A stretch of 64,000 nucleotides of DNA from Bradyrhizobium septentrionale (GTDB taxonomy: Bacteria; Pseudomonadota; Alphaproteobacteria; Rhizobiales; Xanthobacteraceae). Positions 42,563-51,720 of this stretch are shown in pieces. Under the pieces are notes generated by a model. It saw nothing but the letters and a program-made list of their open reading frames with translations. It ran no database searches and was not told the DNA's origin. Position 1 is the first letter of the stretch, and each line of letters opens with the position of its first letter. The position numbers and the translations under genes were made by a program. Location of the stretch: assembly GCF_011516645.4 (NCBI RefSeq), contig NZ_CP088285.1, positions 6,962,501-7,026,500 of the forward strand, read 5' to 3'.

Positions 42563-42795
42563 CCCTCTGGTATGCCGCCATGCCGTTCGACCAGGATTTG
42601 CTCGTTGATCGGGATCAGTTCGCGCATGGCCTTGACGAATGCCTCGATCAGCTCCTCGCGCAGCGCCGGGTGGTGCCCGGCGAAGAACATTCCGACCAGA
42701 TCGATCAGTACCGCGCCCTGAACTTCGGGGCCTTGGCCTTGCAGGGCCAGCTCGCAGACCCGCGTTACCATCGTGATCCGGTCATGAAGCTGCAT
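42547..42795 (-). CDS. small helical phage protein, 82 residues
   Basis: Helical, with LALQGQGPEVQGAVLIDLVGMFFAGHHP; no family recognised. It overlaps both neighbours by 14-16 bases, indicating tight coupling. Confidence 0.62.
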   Translation of the reverse strand: MQLHDRITMVTRVCELALQGQGPEVQGAVLIDLVGMFFAGHHPALREELIEAFVKAMRELIPINEQILVERHGGIPEGWGKQ

Positions 42796-43102
42796 CTGGC
42801 TCGTCTTCCTCGGCCTCGGCGCTGTCCAAGATCACGTCGATCATGGCGACGAGCTGGATCAGCCGTGCCTGGGCCGCCTCGCTGTTTGGCTCGCGGTAGT
42901 CGATCATATGGACCAGGGCGTTGCCCATCTCGCGTGAACGGAATGGCGTGAGCGCGGCGACTAGCGCGTCGTGGTGATTGACCGCGCGCGCAATCGACAT
43001 CGCGACATCGCGGGCGTCCTCACAGGCGAGTGTGATGACGCCATCGTCGCTCACGAGGCTCGCCGCCTTGTCGGTGGCCATGCCAAGCTTCAGCCGCTTC
43101 AT
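42782..43102 (-). CDS. hypothetical phage protein, 106 residues
   Basis: Contains ARDVAMSIARAVNHHDALVAALTPF, a pattern seen in small phage proteins that sit near regulators; acidic C-terminus (AEAEEDEPDAAS). Start overlaps the Crp-like gene stop (ATGA). Confidence 0.62.
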   Translation of the reverse strand: MKRLKLGMATDKAASLVSDDGVITLACEDARDVAMSIARAVNHHDALVAALTPFRSREMGNALVHMIDYREPNSEAAQARLIQLVAMIDVILDSAEAEEDEPDAAS

Positions 43103-43815
43103 TTCCCTTTTCTCCAGGCCACGAAGTGCGCGAACTCATGCCCCGTGCTGAAAGGTGGGGTGGTGCGCTCCCACTGCAGATATTCCTCCAGCGCGGCACG
43201 GTTGAGAAGGTAGTCATGGTCACGCTTTGTCAGTAGTCCAGCGTCGCGGAAGTTGTTGATGACCCTGTGCGCGGTCCCGCGCGCGATCCCGACCATCTCG
43301 GCATAGTGCTTCGGCGTCGCGTCGATCAGTAGCTCCTGCTCGTTGGTGCCCGCGAAGCGATCATAAAAGTTGGTGGCGATCCTCAGATGCGCGGAGTTGA
43401 GGAGGTTTCTCATCGCCTCGTTCAAGCTTCTTGTGGTCTTCGCCGCCCCGCGCGTGAAGAAACGGTTGAACGGCTGGTTCTCCTCCAGCAGCGTCGGGAA
43501 TGTCGCGCGAGGAAATGCGATGTAGTCGCTTTCGGTGACCGCCGTCGCCGTGGTGGAATGGACCTCCGCACCGTCCACCGCGCCTTCGCTGAGCCAGCTA
43601 TCAGGCCCGATCAGCCCGACCATTGCGGTGCGGCATTGCGCTCTCACCATGTCGATCCTTAGCTGGCCACGTGAGACCAGGATAATCTCGGAGATACGCT
43701 TGCCGCTTTCGATAATCTTCGTGCCCTTCCGGGCATGCCCGATCCGCTTGCTCTTCAGGGATTTGATAAACGTCCGGACCTCATCCGCTTCGTCGCGTTC
43801 GGTCGTCATAGACAT
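43099..43815 (-). CDS. Crp/Fnr-like transcriptional regulator
   Basis: 238 residues: a cyclic-nucleotide-binding-type beta barrel (about 20-130, GTKIIESGKRISEIILVSRGQLRI) and a C-terminal winged helix (KHYAEMVGIARGTAHRVINNFRDAGLL). It lacks the Cys cluster of FNR and the typical phosphate-binding cassette of CRP, so the ligand is unknown. First gene of a five-gene leftward operon in the prophage. The region in front carries an 8+8 palindrome at 43872. Confidence 0.82.
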   Translation of the reverse strand: MSMTTERDEADEVRTFIKSLKSKRIGHARKGTKIIESGKRISEIILVSRGQLRIDMVRAQCRTAMVGLIGPDSWLSEGAVDGAEVHSTTATAVTESDYIAFPRATFPTLLEENQPFNRFFTRGAAKTTRSLNEAMRNLLNSAHLRIATNFYDRFAGTNEQELLIDATPKHYAEMVGIARGTAHRVINNFRDAGLLTKRDHDYLLNRAALEEYLQWERTTPPFSTGHEFAHFVAWRKGK

Positions 43816-43871
43816 TTCCTCCCCCCATTGACGTGAGGGTTGTGTGCATTGTTCGTCGCCTCACGCTGGTA

Positions 43872-43889
43872 GAGTTACCTTGGTAACTC
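43872..43889. promoter_or_regulatory. GAGTTACC-TT-GGTAACTC palindrome, candidate operator
   Basis: Perfect 8-base arms around two T, 56 bases before the Crp-like start and within the 235-base gap that follows the LuxR gene. Length and symmetry suit a dimeric regulator. Candidates are the Crp-like protein itself, the LuxR protein or the XRE repressor; it does not match the classical lux box. Confidence 0.5.
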
Positions 43890-44050
43890 ATATCCGACGT
43901 GCATGGCGTTCACATTGATGACACGGAATTTTGAGAGCGCAAGATTATTTTTCTATATTTCGTTACTGCTGAAATTTCGCGCGCGTGCTCACGCCGCCAC
44001 GTCATGAGAAATGCCACTATGAAAACTCAGTGCGTCAATACGGCAGCTTT

Positions 44051-44767
44051 CTAAGGCCTGATCATGTGCTGGCCCCTCGCGATCGACACCGCTTGCGCGA
44101 TTGTCGCCGCGCCGAGTTTGGACCGGCACCGATCGAGATACACGCGCACCGTTGGGGTTTTGAGGTTGAGGGCATCGGCAATTTCATCGGCCCTCTTCCC
44201 GAGTGCGGTCAGCGTCAGCACCTCGCGCTCTCGCGGAGCCAGGACGCCCGGCGGCACATAGTGGACGCCCTTGAGCTGCAGCACGCGGTCGAAGGCGTGC
44301 ATCGCCATCATATTCAGCGCCGGCAGCGCGCGATCGGGCAGGTCGAACTCGTCGCCGCCGAACCACACCTGACCCAGTCGCAACGGTGGCTTGGACACCG
44401 GGATCACGACGCCGTCGACAAGGCCGAAGTCCCTGTTGAATTGCACCAGTTCAGCAAGGCGCGTATCTCGCTCGGGGTCATGGGGCGCTTCTTTAAGCCA
44501 GCGGAACGGCATCGTCGTGACCTGGCTGTAACGGAAACCGGGATCATCAGCCGTGAACCGTTGTTCGGTGTAGGACTTCATCCACCCCTTCGGCAGCCGA
44601 TTGTCCAACATGACATCGGCAAAGCTCTCGGTCGCGGTCGGGACATAGCTAAAAACAAAATAGCCGATGCCCTGCTGGTTCAGCGCCGTGCCCATGGCGT
44701 CCATCACCGCATCGGGCGTTGAAAGGCTCTCCACTTTCTCGATGAACTCAAGTGCAACTCGTTGCAT
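44051..44767 (-). CDS. LuxR-family regulator with autoinducer-binding domain, prophage-borne
   Basis: 238 residues from ATG 44767 (GCAGGAAAAAC upstream); the longer frame to 44842 adds an unlikely segment. Residues 1-165 fit the autoinducer-binding fold with the usual aromatic/acidic pocket positions (SYVPTATESF, WMKSYTEQRFTADDPGFRYS, PFRWLKEAP), and 170-238 are a LuxR HTH (LAPREREVLTLTALGKRADEIADALNLKTPTVRVYLDRCRSKLG). No LuxI-type synthase is in the window, so it is an orphan receptor. It is divergent from an XRE repressor-like gene 180 bases away, the position of a lysogeny switch. Confidence 0.86.
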   Translation of the reverse strand: MQRVALEFIEKVESLSTPDAVMDAMGTALNQQGIGYFVFSYVPTATESFADVMLDNRLPKGWMKSYTEQRFTADDPGFRYSQVTTMPFRWLKEAPHDPERDTRLAELVQFNRDFGLVDGVVIPVSKPPLRLGQVWFGGDEFDLPDRALPALNMMAMHAFDRVLQLKGVHYVPPGVLAPREREVLTLTALGKRADEIADALNLKTPTVRVYLDRCRSKLGAATIAQAVSIARGQHMIRP

Positions 44768-44907
44768 GTTTTTCCTGCTCGCTCTCCTTGCTCCTTTCGC
44801 ACATAAGGCGGCCAAAATAAGACGGGCAACACGTTGGCACACTTTGCATAAATATCAGTGCGGGAGCCTTGACGGCTCTGCCCGTTGCGCGAACAATTGG
44901 AGCATCC

Positions 44908-44934
44908 GGCCACAGTGGCCAGGATGACACTGTG
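44908..44934. promoter_or_regulatory. paired inverted motifs before the XRE gene
   Basis: GGCCACAGTGGCC (44908-44920) is a perfect 13-base palindrome, and CACTGTG at 44928-44934 repeats its core inverted. It lies 13 bases before the XRE start, where an autorepressor could bind. Confidence 0.35.
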
Positions 44935-44946
44935 CAAGAGGAAACA

Positions 44947-45327
44947 ATGTCCAACACCAAGGCGGTCACCCCGGTGGATGCCTATATCGGCGACAAAATC
45001 AGAGGCTACCGCAACAAGCGCGAGATATCGCAGGAGGAGCTGGGCCGGATGCTTGGCCTATCGTTCCAGCAAATCCAGAAATACGAGAAGGGTGCCAACC
45101 GCATCACCAGCTCGCGGCTGCAACAGATAGCGAAGATATTTGAGTGCGATGTCGCTGATCTATTGCCCGAGCAGAAAAAGGGCAAAAAAATACAAACGCT
45201 TTCGAATTTGGATCGTGTTGCTGCTACACGCGACGGCATGAGGCTGATTGACAGCTTCGCCGGCATCAAGAACGACGTGATGCGTGCCGCCGTGGTTGAA
45301 CTAGCCCGTCGATTTAGCGGGCACTAA
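44947..45327 (+). CDS. XRE-family HTH regulator (possible prophage repressor)
   Basis: 126 residues from ATG 44947 with AAGAGGAAACA upstream. HTH_XRE: IRGYRNKREISQEELGRMLGLSFQQIQKYEKGANRITSSRLQQIA. The C-terminal 45 residues are helical. No LexA-like protease domain, so induction through RecA cleavage is unlikely; control by antirepression is more plausible. It is the only rightward gene in this part of the prophage besides the integrase. Confidence 0.88.
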   Translation: MSNTKAVTPVDAYIGDKIRGYRNKREISQEELGRMLGLSFQQIQKYEKGANRITSSRLQQIAKIFECDVADLLPEQKKGKKIQTLSNLDRVAATRDGMRLIDSFAGIKNDVMRAAVVELARRFSGH

Positions 45328-45390
45328 CAGCCTCTGCAGATCGAAGGCGGCGGCGGCGGGACCGGCGGCAAGTCCTCGACCTGACTTTGC

Positions 45391-45600
45391 CTACCGAAAG
45401 GGATTGATGGCGTGCCCGCCGCCGCCAGCCAGCGCGGTGATGAGCGCGATCAGCGCCAGCAGCAGGACGATCACCCAGACGCCTTGCTTCACCTTCGGCG
45501 GGATAAACTGCTCGATGACCCAGATCGCCAGATAGACGATGCCCGCGAGAATGATCAGGCCGATCAGAAACCAGAGCACGGAAATCGCGATGGAAAGCAT
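45391..45600 (-). CDS. two-helix membrane protein, possible holin
   Basis: 69 residues with helices at 3-28 and 42-60 (LWFLIGLIILAGIVYLAIWV and VWVIVLLLALIALITALAGGG). Size, topology and position next to an amidase suggest a holin, though similar small proteins also occur on chromosomes. It starts two bases after the amidase remnant. Confidence 0.62.
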   Translation of the reverse strand: MLSIAISVLWFLIGLIILAGIVYLAIWVIEQFIPPKVKQGVWVIVLLLALIALITALAGGGGHAINPFR

Positions 45601-45602
45601 GG

Positions 45603-46558
45603 TCAGGCCTCCATGTACGGGAAGATGACCTCGACTTCATCGTCGGTCGTGATGTCGAGGTCGTCCATCAGACCGGGAGAGATGTCGGCCACGCGCCCCG
45701 TGTCCTCGTGCGGTCCCCAATCGGCGGGGAATGCCTTCATGGCGATGCCGGTCTCGACGGCGCGGACCAGTGCCACGTGATTGATCATCTCCGACTTCGG
45801 CACCAGACCGTAGTCCCAGCGGCACGCGACATAATGCACATAGGGATTGAGACGCCGCGCGAGCCCGGTCGTTCCTTCCGGCTGGAACGGCAGGAATAGT
45901 TGCGGGGCATCATCGACGCTGTAGATGAAGGCCAGACCTTCGCTGGGCGAGACGCCGGTATCGTCGGGACCACCGAAGCAGGACACCTTGCCGCCGACGC
46001 TGTATTCGTCGGTCGCGGGCGGCAGGATCACATCAACATCGTTGCCGCCGAGCACCGTGGCGATGGCTTCGCAGATCGCATCGAACTGCCGTTCGTACAC
46101 CTCCGCATCGGCCTCGCTGTCCACGAAGCAGGTCTCGATCAGGATCGCTGGCCCGGCTGTTTCATTCAGGAAAAACAGGTCGGTGCGCTTCTTTGCGCCG
46201 CGATTGAGCAGGCCGCAGCACGAGATGGCGGTGGACACATCCGCCGCCAGCGCGCCCTGCGTCACGTACAGCACCTCGACGCCCATCGGCTTCGACACCT
46301 GCTCATAGGCATAGAAGTGCACGGACACGTCGAGGTCGCGCCTCTGGCTGTTGTGATAATCCACGATCCTGTTCAAGGTTCTCGCTCTGGCTCTGGCTGA
46401 CATCGTTATGAAACACCGTCACGTCGATGTCCCTGGCTTCGAGCATGTCGGCCAGCCGCTCGACCACGCGCCGGGCTTCATCGACTTCATCGAGGATGCC
46501 AGCCGCGCCGCGCACGTACTTGCCGTGGCCGGAATATGACGATGCGGTCGTAGCTCAT
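45603..46558 (-). pseudogene. N-acetylmuramoyl-L-alanine amidase, broken by two frameshifts
   Basis: An amidase_3 gene in three frames. ATG 46558 gives MSYDRIVIF; the next frame holds GKYVRGAAGILDEVDEARRV and SQSQSENL; the third holds NRIVDYHNSQRRDLDVSVHF, the VLYVTQG segment and ILIETCFVDSEADAEVYE (zinc-ligand/catalytic Glu region). The first break (about 46535) loses bases before the Ser-Gly-His zinc motif; the second (about 46376) has one extra T. The last 150 residues form a separate C-terminal domain that may bind cell wall. As written the lysin cannot be made. Confidence 0.8.
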
Positions 46559-46887
46559 GGCTCGTCTCCTTTGCAGGTTGGCGGGTTCCAAGTCAGCATT
46601 GCAGCGCGCGAGCGCGCGAAGGCGTTGATGGCGTTCTGCATGCCCGCGATCTGGCGCGTCGGCGCTTCGTGCGGTTCTTTCATCCAGACATCGAACAGGC
46701 GCTTGGTGTGGTCCTTCAGCGCGGAGTTGATGCCGTCGAGAAGCAGGCCGCGAACAATCTCCCGCGTCTCGCTGTCGATGCACGCGGGCGCGGCTTGCTG
46801 CGGTGCTGCCGTCAGGGTGCGGACAATCGGCACCGTCACGGTCACCAGCACGATCGCGGAGACAAGCGTTTGCGCCCGGACATTCAC
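46555..46887 (-). CDS. membrane-anchored phage protein of the lysis cluster
   Basis: 110 residues from a GTG. One N-terminal helix ([18 protein letters not shown]) with the rest probably periplasmic and two cysteines. Position before the amidase and anchored topology would suit an i-spanin-like role, but no partner o-spanin is seen. Start overlaps the fibre stop; stop overlaps the amidase start (ATGA). Confidence 0.65.
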   Translation of the reverse strand: MNVRAQTLVSAIVLVTVTVPIVRTLTAAPQQAAPACIDSETREIVRGLLLDGINSALKDHTKRLFDVWMKEPHEAPTRQIAGMQNAINAFARSRAAMLTWNPPTCKGDEP

Positions 46888-48683
46888 GGCATTGCCTTCA
46901 GCGCTTCGAGTTCGGCGCGCAGCTCATCGTTCTGCGTCGAGAGCCGCTGCACCGCCGACCACAGTGTCGTCAGCATGTAGCGGTCGTTGATCGCCTTGAT
47001 CGACATCACTTCCTCGCCGAGCGCTACGGCTTCCTCGCTGTTCAGCTCCGGGATGTCGATGTGCCTGAGTGCCGAGCGCGTCACGCGGTCCACCGCCGGG
47101 ATGCCGATGTCGCGAACGGCGACCGGAATGACCATTTCGACATCCTGCGCATTCCAGCCGTAGAGCGTTTCGTCGGCGACAACGTTGCGCCCGAAGAACA
47201 TCTCGCGCGCCGCCGGGTTGGCTGGCGTGAATTCGTTCACCGCGAGCGCATTGACGGCGGCGAGCGCGGCAGCGGGATCGACCTGTCTGGTGATGGCCTT
47301 GACGCGGGCATCGGACGTTTGCCAAGCACCTGCGGCAAGGAAAGCGCCCGTGTTGCCATAGAACGAATAGGTGGTGCCGGACAGGTTCTCGCCGCTCATG
47401 CCGTACAGGCTGGTGCCGACCGCCCATCCGACGACCCCGGCGAAGCCCGCTCCACTGCACCGAATGTCGGCACCGTAATTTTGGGTTGCGCCTGTGACAC
47501 CGAGCCCAATTGCACTGACGCTCGCCGGTTGCGCAATTGTCAGCCCACCGGAGTTCGCAAAAATCGCCCTGACGACGCCAGAGAAGCAGACGTTGATCGG
47601 GATCGTGCCAGCGCTCAGATTGATGTTGTAGCCCGTCCCATCGACGCCAAGCGTTCCGTAGGTCGTGCCGCCCGTGCGGTAGAGCGTGATCGCCCCGAAA
47701 CCATTGTCGCCGGTCATGGCAATCGACTTCGGCTGCCACTGGCCCGCCTGCGTCAGTGTCGCGGTCACGTTCTGCCCTAGCACGCCACCAGCGGCGACAG
47801 AGGCGGGTGACGCATAGAAGTTCAGATTGCCGGTCGCTGGATCACCAGTGATCATCTCACCAAAACCAGTGACCTGTGCGAGCCAGTTGCTGCCTGCCGC
47901 GTTCACAAATGCATTGAAGCCGAAGCTGGTATCGACCGACAGCGCGTAGGAGCTGACCATCGCGGGATATGGCGCGGCAGACTGCGCCGACGCAGCGACG
48001 CGCAGCGAGCCGGTCATCCGGTCGCCAGCCTTGATCACCCGCGAGGTGTCGGATGGGTGAACGTGATCCTCGCGCGAGAAGTTTCCCGAGACGCCGACAG
48101 CGGCAGCGCCGTTCATCAGCGGCATGCTGACGCCGGGACTGCCAGCGCCCGCCGGACCCTGCACGCCCTGCGGTCCCTGCGGACCAACCAGCGACGTGCC
48201 TGCGGGCCACGCGCCGCCAGCCTTCGGGCCATAGATGAAGTTGGTTGCGGTGTTGATGTAGAAGTTGCCGTTGACGCCGACGCCAGCAGTCGGCGCAACG
48301 GTGCCGTAGAGCACGGTGTTGCCATCCACGCCCGGATTGCCCTGCGCACCCGTGTTGCCCTGCGGTCCCTGCGGTCCGGCGACACCCTGGGGACCTTGCC
48401 CGCCGGTCGCACCAGGAGCGCCCTGCGTACCCTGCGGCCCGGCAACGCCCTGCGGTCCCTGCGCTCCCTGCGGCCCGACATTGCCCTGCGGTCCCTGCGG
48501 GCCCGGCGGGCCAACCGCGCCCTGCGGTCCTGGCTTTCCCGGCAAACCCTGGCCGGGAGGTCCGGGCGGTCCTTGCTCGGGCACCGTGATGATCGCGATG
48601 TCTTCGGGCGCGAGCACCACGACAGGCGGATCACCGGCACCGATGCTGATGGCAGGCTCGTTGATGACCTCGACCTTGCTCAT
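46884..48683 (-). CDS. tail fibre with collagen-like repeats and S74 chaperone domain
   Basis: 599 residues from ATG 48683. Residues 45-125 are Gly-X-Y repeats ([19 protein letters not shown]), which form a trimeric collagen-like shaft; a second short run is at 170-185. A fibre domain follows, containing [16 protein letters not shown]. The C-terminal 130 residues ([34 protein letters not shown]) are an intramolecular S74 chaperone with the SDARVK autocleavage motif. It is probably the host-recognition fibre. Confidence 0.9.
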   Translation of the reverse strand: MSKVEVINEPAISIGAGDPPVVVLAPEDIAIITVPEQGPPGPPGQGLPGKPGPQGAVGPPGPQGPQGNVGPQGAQGPQGVAGPQGTQGAPGATGGQGPQGVAGPQGPQGNTGAQGNPGVDGNTVLYGTVAPTAGVGVNGNFYINTATNFIYGPKAGGAWPAGTSLVGPQGPQGVQGPAGAGSPGVSMPLMNGAAAVGVSGNFSREDHVHPSDTSRVIKAGDRMTGSLRVAASAQSAAPYPAMVSSYALSVDTSFGFNAFVNAAGSNWLAQVTGFGEMITGDPATGNLNFYASPASVAAGGVLGQNVTATLTQAGQWQPKSIAMTGDNGFGAITLYRTGGTTYGTLGVDGTGYNINLSAGTIPINVCFSGVVRAIFANSGGLTIAQPASVSAIGLGVTGATQNYGADIRCSGAGFAGVVGWAVGTSLYGMSGENLSGTTYSFYGNTGAFLAAGAWQTSDARVKAITRQVDPAAALAAVNALAVNEFTPANPAAREMFFGRNVVADETLYGWNAQDVEMVIPVAVRDIGIPAVDRVTRSALRHIDIPELNSEEAVALGEEVMSIKAINDRYMLTTLWSAVQRLSTQNDELRAELEALKAMP

Positions 48684-49024
48684 CGCGACGCTCCCGCATT
48701 GTTGGTCAGCGTGCCGGACCAAATCTTGGTCTTGCGCCCGACGCGCGTCATGATGTTGGAATGGTCGTAGTCGCCAAGCCCCAGATGCACGAGCGTGTCC
48801 TGCACGATCAGCACCGTGAACAGTCCGTTGACCGGATCGTAAATCTGCAGCTCGCCGGTATCGGTGCCGAGCCGTAGCACCGCCGCTTTATCCTCAGCGT
48901 GCCGCCGCAACATCATTTCCAGCGCTGCGCCGGTCAGGTCGATCGGGACGCCGGACGCGGTCGTGTACTGAAACGCCTGATAGAAATCGGCGTCGTTCTC
49001 GACAATGATGTTGACCGTTGCCAT
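48680..49024 (-). CDS. small phage structural protein, 114 residues
   Basis: Beta-rich, starts [20 protein letters not shown], with [17 protein letters not shown]. The pattern matches small proteins that precede fibre genes in many phages (BppU N-terminal-like). Stop overlaps the fibre start. Confidence 0.62.
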   Translation of the reverse strand: MATVNIIVENDADFYQAFQYTTASGVPIDLTGAALEMMLRRHAEDKAAVLRLGTDTGELQIYDPVNGLFTVLIVQDTLVHLGLGDYDHSNIMTRVGRKTKIWSGTLTNNAGASR

Positions 49025-49027
49025 GGC

Positions 49028-49624
49028 TCAAAGCCCCGTGAATGCCGTGTCGATCTGCGCCAGCGTCGTGACCACGTTGATCGTTATGTTGTGGCTGACC
49101 TGCTGGAAGACCGTGTAGCAATCGTTGGTGTGCTTGTTCACGGCGTCCGACATCTCGATCATCTGCACCGCCGTGACATCGTAGAACTGCATGTCAGACG
49201 CGAACCACTTTGTGGTCCAAGTATCGTCAGCCTCTGCTTGCCGCCGCGCATCGGCGATGAACTGGCGGCTGCGGTCATCGGTCAGAACAGGGATGCCACC
49301 CGCGACCATGCCGCCATTGACCTTGGTGGTGCGCACGGTGATGGCGTAGCCCTGCAACTGCGGTTTGGTGTACTGATCCACCGCCGGTTGCGACACCTTC
49401 CCGGCAGCGGCGTCCCAGAGCCACCAAGGCTGGAAGCTCTGCACGTAGTCCCAGATGTCGGCTTCACTGGCGATGGCTGGCGCGGCTGCGAGGCCGTTGG
49501 CCGCCATCCATGCCGTGAAGGCGCTGTCGGCCAGCGGCACATAGATGTTGCGCGCCGACGAATAGACATTCGCCGCATCGCCTGCGACGGACCAGTACCA
49601 GTCTTTTGCATTGAACATCATCAT
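49028..49624 (-). CDS. DUF4376-type tail-fibre-associated protein
   Basis: 198 residues. The segment GIPVLTDDRSRQFIADARRQ followed by FASDMQFYDVTAVQMIEMSDAVNKHTNDC is characteristic of the DUF4376 domain of phage fibre-assembly proteins. N-terminal residues are specific. Three consecutive ATG codons make the exact start uncertain by two residues. Confidence 0.75.
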   Translation of the reverse strand: MMMFNAKDWYWSVAGDAANVYSSARNIYVPLADSAFTAWMAANGLAAAPAIASEADIWDYVQSFQPWWLWDAAAGKVSQPAVDQYTKPQLQGYAITVRTTKVNGGMVAGGIPVLTDDRSRQFIADARRQAEADDTWTTKWFASDMQFYDVTAVQMIEMSDAVNKHTNDCYTVFQQVSHNITINVVTTLAQIDTAFTGL

Positions 49625-49636
49625 CGAAGCGCTCCA

Positions 49637-50932
49637 TCAATTGTACTGGCCGCCGCTTGAGACGACGCCCGGCTGGTTGCCGGGGAAGTAGCTCGCACCC
49701 GACCCTTGCGTGTTGATGACGCCGTTGAGGGCGGCGAAATACTTCTGGCCGGTGACGAAGCCTGCGCCGGGAAAGGTCGGCGCACCCGGCACCGGCACCG
49801 CGATCGAGCCGTTCGAGCTGGTGACGGCAATCGCAGCCGTGACGTTCATCGAACCGGCAAAGTTGTACGACGCGCCCTGCTGCAAGCCGACGAAGCCACT
49901 GAAGAAGGCCGCGAAGACTTCCTGACAGGAGCTGCCCGCGTTGAAGGTGTGGTTGCCGGGATAGACATAGCCGCCATAGGCTTCGAAAATATAACCGGCG
50001 GTCGCGCCCTGCGATGCCGTGTTGATCGTGGAGATCGACCCGCCGCTCGATGCGGCGAAATTGCACGGCGGACCAGAGCCGGTCCCGGTCTGCGTGCACA
50101 GGTCGCGCACGATCATGTTGTTGGCGTTTGTGCACGAGAAGGTGTGCGCGTTGTTGGCTCCCATCACGAAGGTCGCGGTTGGCCCGTTTCCCTTGATGAT
50201 GATGGTCGGGCCAATCACGTTCGGCGTCCCGACCGCCTCGTTGAAGGTGCCGGACGACAGGTTGATGGTCATCGTGTAGACCGAAGGCCCGTACTTGAAG
50301 GTCTCCTGCATCGCGCGCGCGATCGTCCTGAACGGGCCATGCGGCCCGGAGACCACAGCGGCGCTGCCGTCATACAGCGCATCGTCGCCGGTCGCCGGGT
50401 TGCAGTAGAGGTTGGTGTTGGCCGACAGGATCGGCACGAAGGTCGCGGGCGCGAAGGATGCGCCGTACAGCTCGAAATTTCCGTGCGGGCCGTTGTAGAC
50501 CAGCAGGGCGAGATAACTGCCGGGAAGATCGCCCGCCTGGAGCGCGGTGCCGCCGCGCCGCACGATGTTCTTGCCCGCCAAGCCGTTGATCGAGAGGACC
50601 GCCGGGCCGGTGTTGGTGACCGCGACCCGCACCCAGACGAACAACCCGTCAACATAAGCGATCAGCGGCGGCGTCAGCGCGATCGAGAGCAGGTTCGCCG
50701 CGCCGCTGTCCACGCCGTAGATCACGTGACCGGACTGCACCGACCGCGAGAGCTGATGCAGATCACCATCGGCGGGCACAAGCCCGGCATCGGTGATGAA
50801 GTTGACGATCTCGCGCTGCGGGAATTCGATCGACGCTGCGGGCGGGATCGACCCCATGATGCCGGTCGATGGATTGCCGTTGGTGTAGGCCGCGTTCGGA
50901 TCGGAGACGCCATAGGGTTGCTGGTACTTCAT
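49637..50932 (-). CDS. tail fibre/spike protein
   Basis: 431 residues. N-terminal part is a Mu-type fibre attachment region (ASIEFPQREIVNFITDAGLVPADGDLHQLSRSVQSG), then beta-rich sequence; the C-terminal half, rich in Gly/Asn/Ser (HTFSCTNANNMIVRDLCT), looks like a right-handed beta-helix spike. Probably binds host surface polysaccharide; no catalytic residues identified. Confidence 0.8.
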   Translation of the reverse strand: MKYQQPYGVSDPNAAYTNGNPSTGIMGSIPPAASIEFPQREIVNFITDAGLVPADGDLHQLSRSVQSGHVIYGVDSGAANLLSIALTPPLIAYVDGLFVWVRVAVTNTGPAVLSINGLAGKNIVRRGGTALQAGDLPGSYLALLVYNGPHGNFELYGASFAPATFVPILSANTNLYCNPATGDDALYDGSAAVVSGPHGPFRTIARAMQETFKYGPSVYTMTINLSSGTFNEAVGTPNVIGPTIIIKGNGPTATFVMGANNAHTFSCTNANNMIVRDLCTQTGTGSGPPCNFAASSGGSISTINTASQGATAGYIFEAYGGYVYPGNHTFNAGSSCQEVFAAFFSGFVGLQQGASYNFAGSMNVTAAIAVTSSNGSIAVPVPGAPTFPGAGFVTGQKYFAALNGVINTQGSGASYFPGNQPGVVSSGGQYN

Positions 50933-50946
50933 CGCATGTGCTCCCG

Positions 50947-51720
50947 TTAAGGCGTTCCCGCCATCGGATCACCCGGATTGCTGAGACCGGAATAGTCGAA
51001 GATGATTTGCGTGTGGCCCGGCTTCCATCGATTGAGCACGCATTCCAGATCATCGGCGATGCCGATGCGCAGATGCGGATCGACGCCGGTCTGGCCGGAC
51101 GCGCAGCGAAACCATGTCAGCCGCGCGCTCGCGACGTGCACGGTCCAGTAGTAACGGTTCTCCAGCGGTCCCAGCCCGTAGTTCGGCCACTCCGACAGTT
51201 CGCCTTGCGCGACCGGCACGCCGATCGGGTTGTAGATTTTCTGGCCCCACTGGTTGCGCATCGGATCGGGCGGCAGCGCGCCGTGAACGCGGCAGTCGCC
51301 GCAGCCATCCATGGCGACGAAAAACGTGCGAAACTCGGTGATCGTGATGGTGTAGCCGAGCTGTGCGGCGACGCCGATGAAGAACTCACGAGACTGCGCG
51401 CCCAGCATCGTCATGCGCATCACCAGCGCGAGCTGCCGGTCGGCGATCGACTGCGGGCTGGTGTAGCAGGGATCGGGCAGACCCCAGTTGCGTTCCCAGT
51501 CCGGCAGCAGCTCGACCGTGCTGCGTGGGTCGCTCTCGACTTCCAGCAATGTCGAGGCCCTGGTCTCGAAATCGCCCCAGATGCGCGTCAGCCCGCGCAC
51601 GACCGTCATCAGCACGCTGTCGTCGTGACGCGGCCAAGCCTGCCCGACCGGCAGCAACCCCTGCATGGCGTCGGCGTAGTCATCTCCGGTGCGTGTGACG
51701 TGGTGGTCAGGGTCAGGCAT
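50947..51720 (-). CDS. Mu gp48-like tail protein (DUF2313)
   Basis: 257 residues with the family start YADAMQGLLPVGQAWPRHDDSVL and LLEVESDPRSTVELLPDWERNWGLPDPC. Baseplate/fibre junction protein in Mu-like tails. It overlaps the baseplate J gene by eight bases. Confidence 0.88.
   Translation of the reverse strand: MPDPDHHVTRTGDDYADAMQGLLPVGQAWPRHDDSVLMTVVRGLTRIWGDFETRASTLLEVESDPRSTVELLPDWERNWGLPDPCYTSPQSIADRQLALVMRMTMLGAQSREFFIGVAAQLGYTITITEFRTFFVAMDGCGDCRVHGALPPDPMRNQWGQKIYNPIGVPVAQGELSEWPNYGLGPLENRYYWTVHVASARLTWFRCASGQTGVDPHLRIGIADDLECVLNRWKPGHTQIIFDYSGLSNPGDPMAGTP

Noticed and set aside
46300..48700. CRISPR-like periodicity in the fibre gene
   Set aside because: The short repeats are GGNCCN triplet patterns of collagen-like coding sequence, not spaced direct repeats.
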